Shown piece after piece: positions 10,602 to 24,000 of a stretch of 64,000 nt of DNA. The notes under the pieces were generated by a model. That model worked only from the letters and a program-made list of their open reading frames with translations. It was not told the DNA's origin and made no database searches. The translations under genes were made by a program, and so were the position numbers. Position 1 is the first letter of the stretch. Every line of letters starts with the position of its first letter. Origin of the DNA: Apostichopus japonicus (taxonomy: Eukaryota > Echinodermata > Holothuroidea > Aspidochirotida > Stichopodidae); contig NC_092566.1 of the NCBI RefSeq assembly GCF_037975245.1, positions 15,061,001-15,125,000 on the forward strand, in the 5' to 3' direction.

Positions 10602-13600
10602 CTGAAAATGAAACAAATCAAGTAGGATTCCATTAATTTAATTTATATTTATACATTCTTTATTGTGGTTTATAACCCTGTCTTATATCATTTTTTTACT
10701 TTTATTGCTGTTGCTATTACTTTTAGGTTTTCTTTAAGTTTGGTAATTTATATTCCAGGTATTGGTTCTTTTGTACAGTGCTCTTGAGCATGTTTTATTT
10801 CATGATAACAGCACTTTAATATATGGTAATATAATTATTATTAATGACCATATTAAAATTATCTACTGCACATACAATAAGCAAAAAAGCCCCCCTCCCC
10901 CCAAGAAAAAGGTGATACATGAACCAATAAAAGGTTAACTTTGAACTGCCAAAACTTGATGCTTTTGGCACTCTGCAAGAGTGATTTCTCACACACCGAG
11001 ACATTCATCCAATTCTAGAATTCTTCAAACGCTTATTGCAATTGAAAGAAATACTTCAATGGTATTTAAATGTACCTGGGTGGCCCCTCAACCAGACAGA
11101 CTAATTACCACCGAGATATTGAGATGGGTGTTCAACTTAGACCATAAGGGAGAGGGGGGGGGGAAGAGGGGTGTTACATTAAATACTAGTTTTGGTAACA
11201 GCTCCTTAATTTCGAAGCACATTTCGGGGAGATAATTATCTTCCTTAATAACGATATTTAAGTTAATTCTCACACGAGCTCATTCTCTCATCTTTCGTAT
11301 GGCACTTTTCTGATAAACAGAACGAAGAGTTCGACATACAGAACGTAGAGTTCTTTCGAAGACATCGGAAAAGACGACCGTGTCTTGTAACGTTGGATTT
11401 CCTAAGGTCAAATTCGACTGGCTTGGGAACAGAATTAATTTTCCAAAGTCGACAAAACCTTCAGTCACAGATTGACCCGAGCTGACACTGACAAAGGAAC
11501 TGACCGGTGAACAAATGATCCTGGAGTGTGTTCGTAAGTTCTGTATCAACGGCAGTTATTTGTAAATTGTGACGGAACCCATACTAGATATTGAGACACT
11601 ACATCCTACTTACTGTACAGTGTACTAATGTTGGCTTATAGTTCCAACTCATAAACAAATGTATCAAATGATAACACATTCGAGCATAAAAATAAAGGTT
11701 AAACCCTTTTTTTTTCTTTTAATAAGGCAGGAAGCTCTCTTATCTGTCAGTGTACAACAAAAGGTCAATAACTAAAGAGATATTCCAGTTGCTAAAGTTG
11801 ATTGCTTTTTGAATATCTTTTTGATTGAAGATCATGTTTTTTTAAATGGTCGTATGACGTCACCGCATAAAAGGCCATCGAGATAAGATTTCAATCCACA
11901 AATGTTGTTGATCGCTATCAATTTTTGATCCCTAGAATGGAATGTGTTTATGATAAGAAGAATTAGGGACTACTTATTTATATGTTAAAAAATAAAAACT
12001 GAGTCATTCAGCAGTTGTAATATCTAGGCCACATATTTCTCAGGAAAGTGCAAATTTTTTCTCTGTTGCCAAAACAAAGCGGTGACGACCTTTACCTATC
12101 ACCCAGACACATACCACACTGCCCAAACACCATCATTTCCTCTGGCAGTAGTGATCGCTATTAAATGTCTTCTCTGATAATGTTGTTTTTCTTGTCACAC
12201 AGATGACTTTAATACCACCTACGTTGTCATACTTGACATTTCTACAACAACCGAAGTAAAAAATTCCATTTCAGTACATGCTAGGACTATGGAGTCAACA
12301 AAACTGTCTCCCTATCAATTCTGGAGAAAGAAATCTGATAATCATTATAGAAATAAACTGTGTAAAAGTAAGTAGGCCTGACGTTTCGATCCTAGCAGGA
12401 TCTTCTTCAGAGGCTAAATGACAAGTACAAATAAACTATTAGATTTATCTGTAGAGAGTTATATATAGATATATATCGGGAAATGTAGTTTAAAGGTGCC
12501 TTCAAAAAATGTTAACATTTTTCCTGTTAATCTTTCCAACAAAATGTAAATTTGTTCAGATAATTTGATAAAAAATTCCTTGAATCTATTATAAAGTAAG
12601 GAAATTCAACATATTGCTGCAAAATTGAAAAAAAAAACGATTATAATTTTTATCAAAATGTCATCATATTTAACAGTTTGCAACAAACTGATAAATTAAT
12701 CACTTGTACTAAAAAAAGGAAAAAATTAATCTAAAATCTCATTAACTCAGCATTTTGAACAAAGTTAATTACGCTCACATCGGAAAATCATCACTTTCAA
12801 CAATTTGCAGCAAAACTGTTGAATTACAGCAAAATTGCAGTTCAAAGATCTTTAACATTTTTGCTGGTTGACCTTATGGTTAAACAGTGGCCATAGAAAT
12901 ACACTGGAGAATGATTATAAGCTTGACCATGAAATGTTGTCAGGGAAAATAGAAACTTAAGTATGAAAAAAAAGTCAACAAAATAGTAAAAAAAAAGAGA
13001 ATAGAAGCTTTGGGAATGGCCATAAATTGCCTCTCGAAATTTGGACATGCATGGCATTTTCAATGGCCATTATCTGACATCCTAGCCTATTTGGACATTA
13101 TCACTGACCAGCCCTAAAAGAAGACAAAACTTGGACCATGCTGACCTTTTAGAAAACCAAGGACATCTCTGCCCACACTTGTACTTGGCATAAATATGAA
13201 TATATTTTGTATGTATACCTAACAAAAATTCAATGACTTAAATGATGAACTTTAGGCAAAAATTTAGTTTTGATCTATCGTAGTCCAAACAAGGCGTTTG
13301 AGTGCTTAGCAAAATCTCATTCTCAAGTTATTCACCCTTCAAAAAGAATATGCATTTACAGTAAATCAATGGAATGCTCCTTTAAGGCTAAATTGATAAT
13401 GATGTGAGCTCCTCAGTGCAGAGACCTAAATATTGATGTTTCATCTACCATTTCTTTAAATTTTAATTAATCTGAAACCGGAAGTGCAAAACCGTGGCGA
13501 TCCATTATGACCACTCTAAACCAGTTGCAACTGAGGTTAAACAATACATATATTCCTGTGTAACCAATATGGTTCGTACATCAAGGTAACAAACAACATG

Positions 13601-16600
13601 CTGTGCAATATAGACCACATTATAAAGATCGCTGGTTTACTTGAAGTTAACGGTACCCGCCAGCCAAAAAATTAACTATGATATTATTCTTTGGTCTCAG
13701 CCAGGCATAGGGAAATGATATACAGTATTATCTTACTGGTAACTCATTCTGTGTAGGGCTGGAACAGTCACATAGAGACACACATGGCTAGGTATCCGAC
13801 ATGTGTCGGTATGTAGCATGTAATTAATGTGATATAACAAGTCCCATGTTCTAACGTGTATGGTAACATACCAACAAAAGAAACACAACGTAACCTCCAA
13901 TTACCCAACTGTAAATGTCAGCGACGGTACCTTACAGGCAAAAGGCCGTAAATCAAAAGTCTACCCAGGAGTTTGCAGCCTAGATGCAGGTCTTCCCATT
14001 CTGTTGGTAACATGTGTGTATGTATGTATGTATTTTAGATCCTCCTGCAAGCAGGAACTCGCGAAGAAGCCATCATTGGCTTATCAAAGCCGCAAGGTGA
14101 CCGAAGTCAGTCTCTTAGATTCATATTTAACGTCCATGGTTATGAATTGTCAACAACTCCGTAACTGGACAACATACATTAATCTTGGAGTGACTCAAAC
14201 TCGGGACCTTATGATTGAAAGACACCGGCATTAACCACTGAGCTAACACTCCACTAACATCACAGCTTATAGCAGAGACAAAAGATGCACCTGAAGGTTT
14301 CAACACTTCAATGGAAGAAAATCACTGAAGAACCTTCAAAAGCTCAGAAGATGGAGCTCAGAAAATGGAGCACAAAAGATGGAGCTAAACCGATTGCAAT
14401 TGGAAGGAGGGCACAAAGATTGTGATAGAACTTTTGGGGTGAGAGAAATGTAAGAAGGTGGGGAAGAGGAGAGAGGGGGCTAGGGAGGGGGAGGGAATCA
14501 CAGACCAATGGGAAGGGACATAGACTCGATAATGTGTGTGTCATGTTGCTGGTGTACCTTATCTCCTTTTTCTCTAACAATATCCTTTAAAAATATATAC
14601 TGACATTTAATAAAAAAATTAATAAAAAAATTCCCAAAATAGCACCTCGTAGTCTGATGCAATCTGTGAGGGATTGTACATATATGCCAGTGTGTCTTAT
14701 AGTGCATATACAGTAACTTACGTTGACCAATTGCATAACTGAGTATCACAGAGGTGATGGCAATTTAAACATAATGAACCTGTGGGGTCATTGCTTCCAA
14801 ATTTGCCCATGTTAGAAAAAGAAGATCTATGAATCTTTTTAATCAAGGTGCACACTATTCACTGACTTTTCAATCTTACAGGATTTTTCTGCCATCGCCT
14901 GGAAAGCTTTCTGAACCGAGATGACTTTTGGTCTTACTGTGACCTTACTGTGAGACTTAATTCACAAATCATAAATGATACAGTGTTTATCTCAGCAACG
15001 TAACATTATCTACCGTATCATGTTTGTACAGTTTTGCTGGTTTAGTGTGGTATACATTGCAATTTTGATTGAATGAACGTCAAAATCTAAGCTTATTACT
15101 TTTTAGATAATCCAGAGCAGGGCAAATGTTTAACCGTCGTCCCGGACTTTCAACCAATTTTTGGTTTGAACACCCAAGACTAGTTCTGGAGGTTATCCCG
15201 AGGACAATATACACCAGTACCTACTTCAACTTCAGATGACATTCTAACTAAATACCCCCCCCCCCAAAAAAAAATACTGATGGTAAAATTATAAATAATT
15301 TAATATCACCCTTCATCAGATTGGCAATACTGAAATAAAACCCCCCAAAAAAGGTGGTAGGCCTATGAACTACCCAATTGGAGGTAATTGCTGACCCAAA
15401 GCTAGTATTCTAATCCCCAATCCTGAACATCTCTCCTACAGTGTACTGTATCCATTGGTCATTCCTTTGAGACTTTTTTTTTGGAAAATCCAAATTTCCT
15501 GTTTGGAGCACCCAGAGTGTAAGACCTGGTCGTTCCCTGGACGACCAGAAAAGAAAAAATTCCTTAAAAATTTGCCCTGCTTGGAAACTGCTCGTTGGGC
15601 ACAACACTACGTAGCACTTACATCGTCCTCAATACTGGCCCTGGATGCGACCGTTGATGCACGGGAGATGACTGTGCTTGCTCTCGATTCCTGGTGAGGG
15701 CGGGCGGGCAAGCGTGGAGTCGGGGTAAAGAGGGAAGGCAAACATTTATAACACAGATATACTGACATTAACAGACTCACAACCTCTCTTTTAAACAAAT
15801 CTGTTTTGTTTTTTTCCAGGTTAATATTTTAGTTCACACGACCCACTCCCATTAGATTAGTGTGACAGTGGGTCATGATTGTGCATCGTTGCCGTGGTGC
15901 GTACTGCAAATAAGTGGGAAAGAGATTATGTGCTGTGTACAAAGAAAAAGAAAAGCCTGGGCACGGAACTGGGGAAGGCAAAGAGCTGAAAGTGTTAGAA
16001 ATAAATACCTTGTGTTCAACTTTACTTTAATCTTCCTCCTAATTTTTGGTCACTTGCCAACAGAAGATATATTAAATTTCATCGTCCTCTGTTTCCAAAA
16101 GCAAAACGGGTAAAGTATTAATATTTTTTTTTTCAAGTTTGCATTCAGATACTTAGAATACACACAGAATGTACCTTCTGGACAGCTAGAAGAATTTGTT
16201 TCATGGGGACCTGTAAATATTGCTGAAATAAATTGAACTTATTGGATCATGGAGACCTGCTAGTATTGCTGTTATAAATTGAGCTATATTGGATCCTGTT
16301 TATTTCAACGTACAACTAATTTTAGACCGTGGATTGCACACATGAATCTTGTTCATTTTATAACTACATGCCTGACCCGTACCAAAATCACAGAAACAAT
16401 TTATGATGGAGGTGCCATTCCTTTGGTGCATAAATCATTCCCAGATCAACGGGCAGAATTGAGTTACGAGTGGATGACTGGAGTATGAAATATGTACAGA
16501 GAGTTGAGTTTTGAATCATGCATGAAGGATTACCAATAATTAACTACATACACAGAGACCTGTAGTTTATGTGTATGTAGTTATAGCGAGTTAAGAATCG

Positions 16601-17606
16601 TGAGAAACCCTGACAAGCCCATTAAAACTGACAGTATCATGATTACTTATATTACTAGTAATTCAACTCATGGGTAAGAATCTCTCTCTCTCTGGCCAAG
16701 ACTTTACAATATTTCAGATCTAGTATCTAACAAACTGGGTAAACCCTTAATGAACTACGATTTGACTCGCAAAACGTCATGTTAAACATACTCTTCCTTC
16801 GCTTTAGCGAGGACCAAAGTATATACTTTTCAACAATTCTGCAGCATTTTTGGGTGGATAAGTGAAGAATTTTTCTTTGCAAGCACCTTAGAACACCTCT
16901 TATGGTCAAATACATATACGCAAATCAGTCCATTAAAACCTACACATTTTAGGTAGATTTTACTCACTCTAATACAGAAGGCCTTGCGGTAGATAAAAAT
17001 AGAGGTGCTTCTACTTGAGTGCAAATTATCCAACAGAAATTGTGCAAATAAATGATGTTGTCTCTTCTAACTCCATGGTTGAACCAAAAATTGTTTGAAA
17101 CTGTCTGGCTCATGTCAGTATGAATAATATCGGTGACCTCCAATATGAAATCCAAGCAGCCATTTTTTAGCCTGGTATAGGTGTGAGCAGAGTACACGCA
17201 TTCCTTATCCTTAACCAGGATGAATTTTGTTGTAATTTGCTCTTATAGGGGAGGCATTGTGGTACAGACCTCCTGTAACAATGTATTATGGAGTGGACCA
17301 TGGACACTGTTTCATCTATAAAGTAGGTAAAATGTTTCAGCCTATGTAAGTTAAAGTGATGAGTATACATATGATTAAGTAAAACATCAAACAAGTGCTT
17401 GTATGTGAGTGTCTCTAAGACAAAGTGCCACATTAGAAGAAAAATGTGATTGTGTGGGGTACCACACAGAAGTAAATGTGACACACTATATAAACACATG
17501 TGATCACTAAATACATCATACAGGAGCAAATGTGGTTTAGTAATGCACTTTCAAAGTGCTCAGTGTATGGTGTTAGAATCACACAGAAGTTAATGTGATA
17601 TACATG

Positions 17607-17643
<37 letters not shown>

Positions 17644-17991
17644 TTCGAGATCCAGCTTTAGGAATCACAAATGATTTTCGAGTTGGTCAGCATCATGTTT
17701 GATCTCTAGAGTAAGGCAAAATATGTCACCAAAAACAGAACTAGTAGTGTTCGATACAGGTGATTAATGCCTACAGTGGAATTACTACCTTCCTTACCGG
17801 TTTCGAACCTCTGGACATGCAATCAGCGTCCATAGCCTAGTGGTTAGGGTGTCCGCGTACAGAGCGGAAGGCCCGTGATTCGAATCCCGGTGGAGGCTGA
17901 AAGTTTTTTCACTGATTTTCCAACTAAGATTTTCCAACTAATTACGATTTTCATTTATATATATATATATATATATATATACAGACACTTC

Positions 17992-18027
<36 letters not shown>

Positions 18028-21000
18028 TTATATATATATATATAGATACACACACACACATTTCACACGATAATGTACAGCATGTGACCAGACAGCATAG
18101 AATATCATTCAGTGACACACTTTCAAAGTCAGCTCTAGTAAATAACATCGGGTGAGAAAACACCAAACTGATCAAACCAAATAATAAAGAGATAAAAACC
18201 AGAAACATTCTAATTTTAAGCACTAGATATATATATATATAGATAGATAGATAATACACACAGATGTACTACTCTGGAATTGTGCAAAATCAATACATCA
18301 ATCGTCGTTACATATAATCTTTATGTGTGTAATTTATCTGCAACTAGGTTAACAAAGTAGGTTTTTATTGCCCCCTTCTGCTTACTCTGGTTATTATTAA
18401 AGTGAAAAAGTAGAAAAGGAAGTCGTTATGTTTTAACACTCATTAAAGTCCATTACAAGCCTCGTGTCTATCAATGGCCATCGTCGCCATTTCGGCTCGC
18501 TTCGAATGAAAACGCAGAAAGTAGAATTCTCACGACGCCGATTAATCATAATTTTACGAGTCATAACTTTGTACGGTAATATGCCGGATACGTGTGCTTG
18601 AAATAGGAGAACAATTTAAGCCTGCGAGTGCACTTTATCGATATTAATGGGAGGAGAAAACTGTCATGAAACATCACCACGCTCACAGTTACAGATCTTA
18701 ATGCACAATCTATCATCTAATTTAAGTGCTGTATCATCTATTCTCATTGTACATGTGTTCCATCACTAATGACTCAAGTCTCTCTCACCAAATTCAAAAC
18801 AAGTTTATCATTTTCATTTATTTGATTTTTTGATTTTCATTTTGCATTCTTTTGTTTTCTCTCCCTATCTCTCTTTATTTTTTCTTTCTTACTTCCCATT
18901 GTCACACTGACTTGATAAACTGCCTTGAAAGTCAAAGATGATGACAGCATTTTACAAAATTTATTATTTTGACTCTTCCTGCGAGGCAATGGTTCCCTCC
19001 CAGCAGGATGTCAACACCTGCTCATTAGACTATGACGACAAATTTCTATCCGTTTTCTCTCTGTTTTGGTGATATTCGGAAAAGTTGCTAATTCGTAAAT
19101 TGGTAGTGGTTTCCATTGAATGACGGCTACTTCTTTGAACGTTAAAATGAAGATGGTTGGAAAAAGTCGGGCGATGACAGATTAAAAAGAACTCAAACAC
19201 TTTGATAGAGGTTGGCAAATTTTCTAATTATCGGTCGTGCTTAGAGATCGGAGGGAAGCTGGAAAGGGTTTTGCTCCGATAGGACTTCGAAAGTGTATCG
19301 AGTACGAAAGTAAAAACTTAAAATTTTCCTTTCCTTAAATGGTTTGCTATGTGGAGTGAAAGAAATTCCGAAATATGCTTTACTTGTCCCGTAATTGGTG
19401 AGAAAAGAACATCAACAATTTTAATAAGTTTTGTAACAAAATAACTATACAGTGAGGTTACTGTTGTTTCATACATTCAAATCAAATAATTGTTTATGTC
19501 TATAGGAAAATGTCCCAGAGAGTCTCGTTGCAATGGAGTATCAAAACTGAAAAAAAGTACTACAAGGGTATTAAATTTATTGTTCACAACTTGCTCAAAT
19601 ATTATGACATCATATTGAGATACTGGAAACGTTCAAGTTATGTTCAAAAATTTATATATATCTCATCACCTTGAAATTAGCAAATTTGAAAGCATTTTCA
19701 AAATATGCAAAAACATGATTTTATAAATGATTCTCCTGGGAGTTTGTAAATCTCCAACTTTCATGTGGTTTGCAATATTGAAGGGTCGCTCAAGATGAAA
19801 AATAAATCGCTCGACGACGTCTTATTCCAAACGCCCCTTCCACTGCACGGAAGAACAAGAGGGTATAATATGTACATGTTTCAATGAAGGAAAAAGAAGA
19901 AGAAAAAGGGACAGAGTGATAACTACTTCTACCACGGCAAAACGGTCGTGCGGTGTTTCTGATTCTTGCAACTTACGGCAACCGTGGTCCGACCGGAAAT
20001 GGCCGAATCTGACCTTGGACTGAAGGCAGAGGCCCTACTTGGAGATGCAGGGGGAGTGGAAGCCACGGGGGTGTCTACACTGGACGATGCTCTTGACGTC
20101 CTCGATGATGGTGAGGTCACTCCGGAAGCAGCGGGTACAGCTCCCAAAGAGTGCCTCCTAGATGTGACCGACGAGGACCGGGAGGCCGAGGATTTGGCAC
20201 GGGAGGCGGCTCTTGAAGCAGAAGATGAGGCTTCTGGATGATCTGGGGCGTTTATCATCGATGTCCTGGAGCCGGCGCGAGACAGGGTCTTCTCGAGCTC
20301 TACCAGAGGGTCGTCATCTTCAGTCTCCTCCTGATCATGATATATACAAAGTGAGTGTGTCCCTTTCTTTCTTAACAAAACTTGGAACTTTTTTTTGGGG
20401 GGGGGGGGGGTCATTGAGAGGGTTGCTTATTTACAGAGAGCTCAGAGACAAAAAATTTAAGATATAAAAAAAAAAGGCAGTGAGAAATGGCTGAAATATT
20501 CAAAGGCTTCACGGCAAGTGTCGAAGGGCGAAAAAGAGAAATATTAAGGGACGGAGAATGAAGCTAGTCACACGTACTACACTTCAATCGTTATGGAGAA
20601 AGAATGAAAGAGTAGCGTAGGATATCAAACGTTCCTCTAGGAGAGTTTTACAGCAAACGAAGATAAGAGGTCCCTTATAAAAGGGGGCTAAAGAGAAGAT
20701 AAATGATGTGCCAAGATCAAAAAGTTGGCCGTGATTTGATTACTTGTGACAACTCCTCCTATCGGTGTGAAAGAAGCAGGCAGAGAAATGTTACTAGTTT
20801 GGAGGAAAAAGGGAGTGAACAGAATATAAAACAAGTCAGATTGTGGTGAGGAATGGGACGAGAAAAGAAAAAAGTGTACAGGTTTATTAAACCCAGAAAA
20901 AGGATATTTTTTGGTGAAAATGTCAAGAGGTCAACTTAGATCTTAAAAATGAGCTGAGTGATTAAGGAGCTTCACTGCAAGTGCCAGAGGAGTGAATCTA

Positions 21001-24000
21001 GAAAGAGACCTCCTGCAGATGTTTACTTCAAGGGTATGTTTTGCAAGACACACAGCTTTCGATACACACCGTCTTCTCTACAGTAGAGACTTTAAAATGG
21101 AACAAGGAATTAAGTTAGTGGAATCGGCAGAAATTGGGCAGAAGTTGAGGGTGCAAAAGGCAAAAGACGAGAAGTCACCGAGCGGGCTTGGTTAAGATGG
21201 ACTTTACAAAATAAACCAGATCACGATATTTCACATTATGATAGAGAAAGAAAATTTTGGGGTTCTCAGATATTTAAAACAAGTTCTTTGTAAATTTACT
21301 GCCGACATGAAGATTCTCCCCCCACCCCACCCCCCACCATCCAACATGTCCATTTAGCTTCACTGATAACCATTGGAAGTCGGACAAAGACATCGCTCAT
21401 CTTGTTAAGGTACAACTGAAATAAGATGAGATTGAATCAAACAAAACCAATTTGACTCTGGGGCTTGAAACCCATTTTAGCAGTTAGGTCAATGAGGTGC
21501 TTACAGTATCACAAACCACCACCCCATGTCCCCCAAACCACTGCTAATTGCTTTGAAAAGAGGGTATTTTTGTTGCCAAAAATGTCAGATTTTTCAATTT
21601 TTTGACCTGAACAATTAATAATTATAAGAAACTTGTGTACTAAATATACATCTCTCACACAGTGGCCCAAGCTGATACTAACTTGAGGCATATGGAGAAC
21701 GTATGTGAAATTTCGACAAGTTGTATAATTTTTCTTATCGTTGATGACCAAAAGTCAGATAGATGTGCAGTTTGTGGTAGTGCCTTCACGAGAACAAGAT
21801 ATTACTTACATTTAATTCAAAGGCGACCTGTGAAACACTGCTCTTGCGTCCTGACTTGTTGGACTGTTACGGTAGCATGCGAAGAATATTTTCAGCATCA
21901 GCAAACGGTTTAATATAAAAAAAATACGTATCTTGTGAAATGGCTTTATATAAATTTTATCCACTTTCAAACACTCTGATTCCCTTTACAAAATACGAGA
22001 TGGACATACCAGTTTGAAACAGCTAGTACAATCACTTGAAACAATGTATTTTATATTGGATTCTCTATTAGAAATGCAATATGAGGCCCTTTGACAATTT
22101 CCTATGTAAGCAGGGTTAGCATTTTATTAACGTGCTACTATACACAACGTTCTTTGATGAAAAATAATAGCAATATTGATGAGGATCATAAGGTCCAACG
22201 ACCACATACATCCCTCTTGGAACCCTTTCCAACACTATCTTGATCCATCCATTGGATTCCGTTTCCACACTAACTGTACAAGCCACCCCTGAAGAGGGAA
22301 TACAACCCACTAGGGCAGTGTGACCACACAAGGGCAGTGTGAACAAAAAGTCAAACTTTTGAATACAGAGTACAATACGTAAATGTTCTATAACAGATGC
22401 CAGAAAATCGATACAATGTCCTAGGGGCCAAAGCCATACACAGTCTAAACTTCCTTTTCTCAATAAAACCTGGTTGCACATCATAACTTTGTACCACTTC
22501 CCACCAGGGTCACTAGAGGTTAAAACAAATACTTATGCTCTTGTGTGAGCTCTTTCACAGGGTCCTTTTCTGAAACGCATCCAAGTGAAATATTTACTGG
22601 ACAGATCCATAGGTATTACAATGCAGTACCCGTCGACTTACGACAATTATACCGCAGTATTGCGATGGTGCAGAGTGTGTGCAGTGTAGAGTTAATTTAA
22701 CACACAGAAAATAACCTTCTCCCCATCCCTTACCCTCCCACCCACTCCCCCCCCCCCACCGGCCTTGTTCCAGTTTAGGTGATACATCACTCAGTGAGAA
22801 CATAAAATGAATGTGCAGACTTAACACTCCACATTATTGGACTTATTGGACTTAACACCCCACATTAATTAACACTCCATGATGCAACAGTTTCATTCGA
22901 CTACCAGTGTTCACGCGATGACAAAAGGCACGAATGATACCTTCCAACCACTAAGGAAGATTGAGTACTGTATGTGTCAGTCTTTGAACCTGTAGGTCAT
23001 AGTGCATACATAGGTAAACACTCTTGCTTTCTCTTCCATGTCATTCAGCTTCGCTTCGTGATGACAGGCAAAGGTCTTACGGTACCCATAGTCAATACTA
23101 CCGTTTGGAAATGTCAAGGACAAGCACATGACCCCTTCTCCACCTCCCTGCCCACCCCCTCCATCCCATGTCCCAGAGGTAAAGGGTATTAATGTAAGGA
23201 AAGATATTAATCTCTGAATTCCTTGACATTCAATGTATTAGGGAAAGAAGAAGGGAAGACAAATATATCAATTATATGTATGTCACTTCCAGTATACTGT
23301 GTAAAAGAGTATACAAGTATCATTACATCTGAGACGATATTCAAACGATATTGTAAGGTTACACAACACACGCCAAGGATTCCCAAGAGAAGATAAGTAG
23401 GTTTATTATAAAAGACTGTTATGAAGTTAATACCACATCCTATCTGAGCTTGGAGTTGGCAATCCATTCATCATATTGATCTCAGATCAATATTCAAACC
23501 CCATTCTAGAGTCAACGTAACATAATGGAGACACTGTTAGTTTGTCAAGACCACTCGTGAAGAATACATCTGATCATATTTAAGTGATGATTATTATTAT
23601 TTTGTTTAAATCTCTTCCAAGAACTGTTAGGTGTACTGATGTGATGTTAACATTATTCAAGGTTAAATCTCTCAATCCACACTGTTATAATGTGTGATGA
23701 TAGCGGTGGTGCACACAGTCCTTGCTAGTGTTTTATACCTGTATTGACTGAACCGACTGTTGGGAGGCAGATCGGCTCAGGCCACGTTTGGTCCCGGGAG
23801 TTCCCGGCTCCGAAACTTCTCTGATGTCCTTCACAAACAAAATTGTGAGAAGACAAAATTTAGAGACGACAAAAAAAAAGAAAAAAAAAAAAAGGGAAAA
23901 TGAAGCATACGTATTGCCATGAACAAGCAATCTTCAACGGTTACAGTTGATGTCAGCCAGGGTTGCCATGGAAATGAACAGTGAGTCACACTATCACAAA

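Larger units (their letters stand above)
10602..15621 (-). other. PKD2 intron 18
   Basis: Five kb with one SINE and one hairpin repeat listed separately. A GC-richer open stretch at 11,549-11,280 has no good acceptor-donor pair in phase and I leave it out. Confidence 0.7.
15691..19976 (-). other. PKD2 intron 17
   Basis: Contains TA microsatellites, a tRNA-like sequence and a diverged two-copy repeat near 16,203-16,300 (GGAGACCTGCTAGTATTGCTG). No further exon seen. Confidence 0.7.

Noticed and set aside
11280-11549. Possible extra PKD2 exon on the minus strand
   Set aside because: Open for 89 codons, but no acceptor and donor pair keeps phase with exons 18 and 19, and no resemblance to the tail.
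17826-17898. Functional tRNA with ACA anticodon
   Set aside because: T stem has several mismatches and the anticodon is abnormal; treated as tRNA-like repeat.
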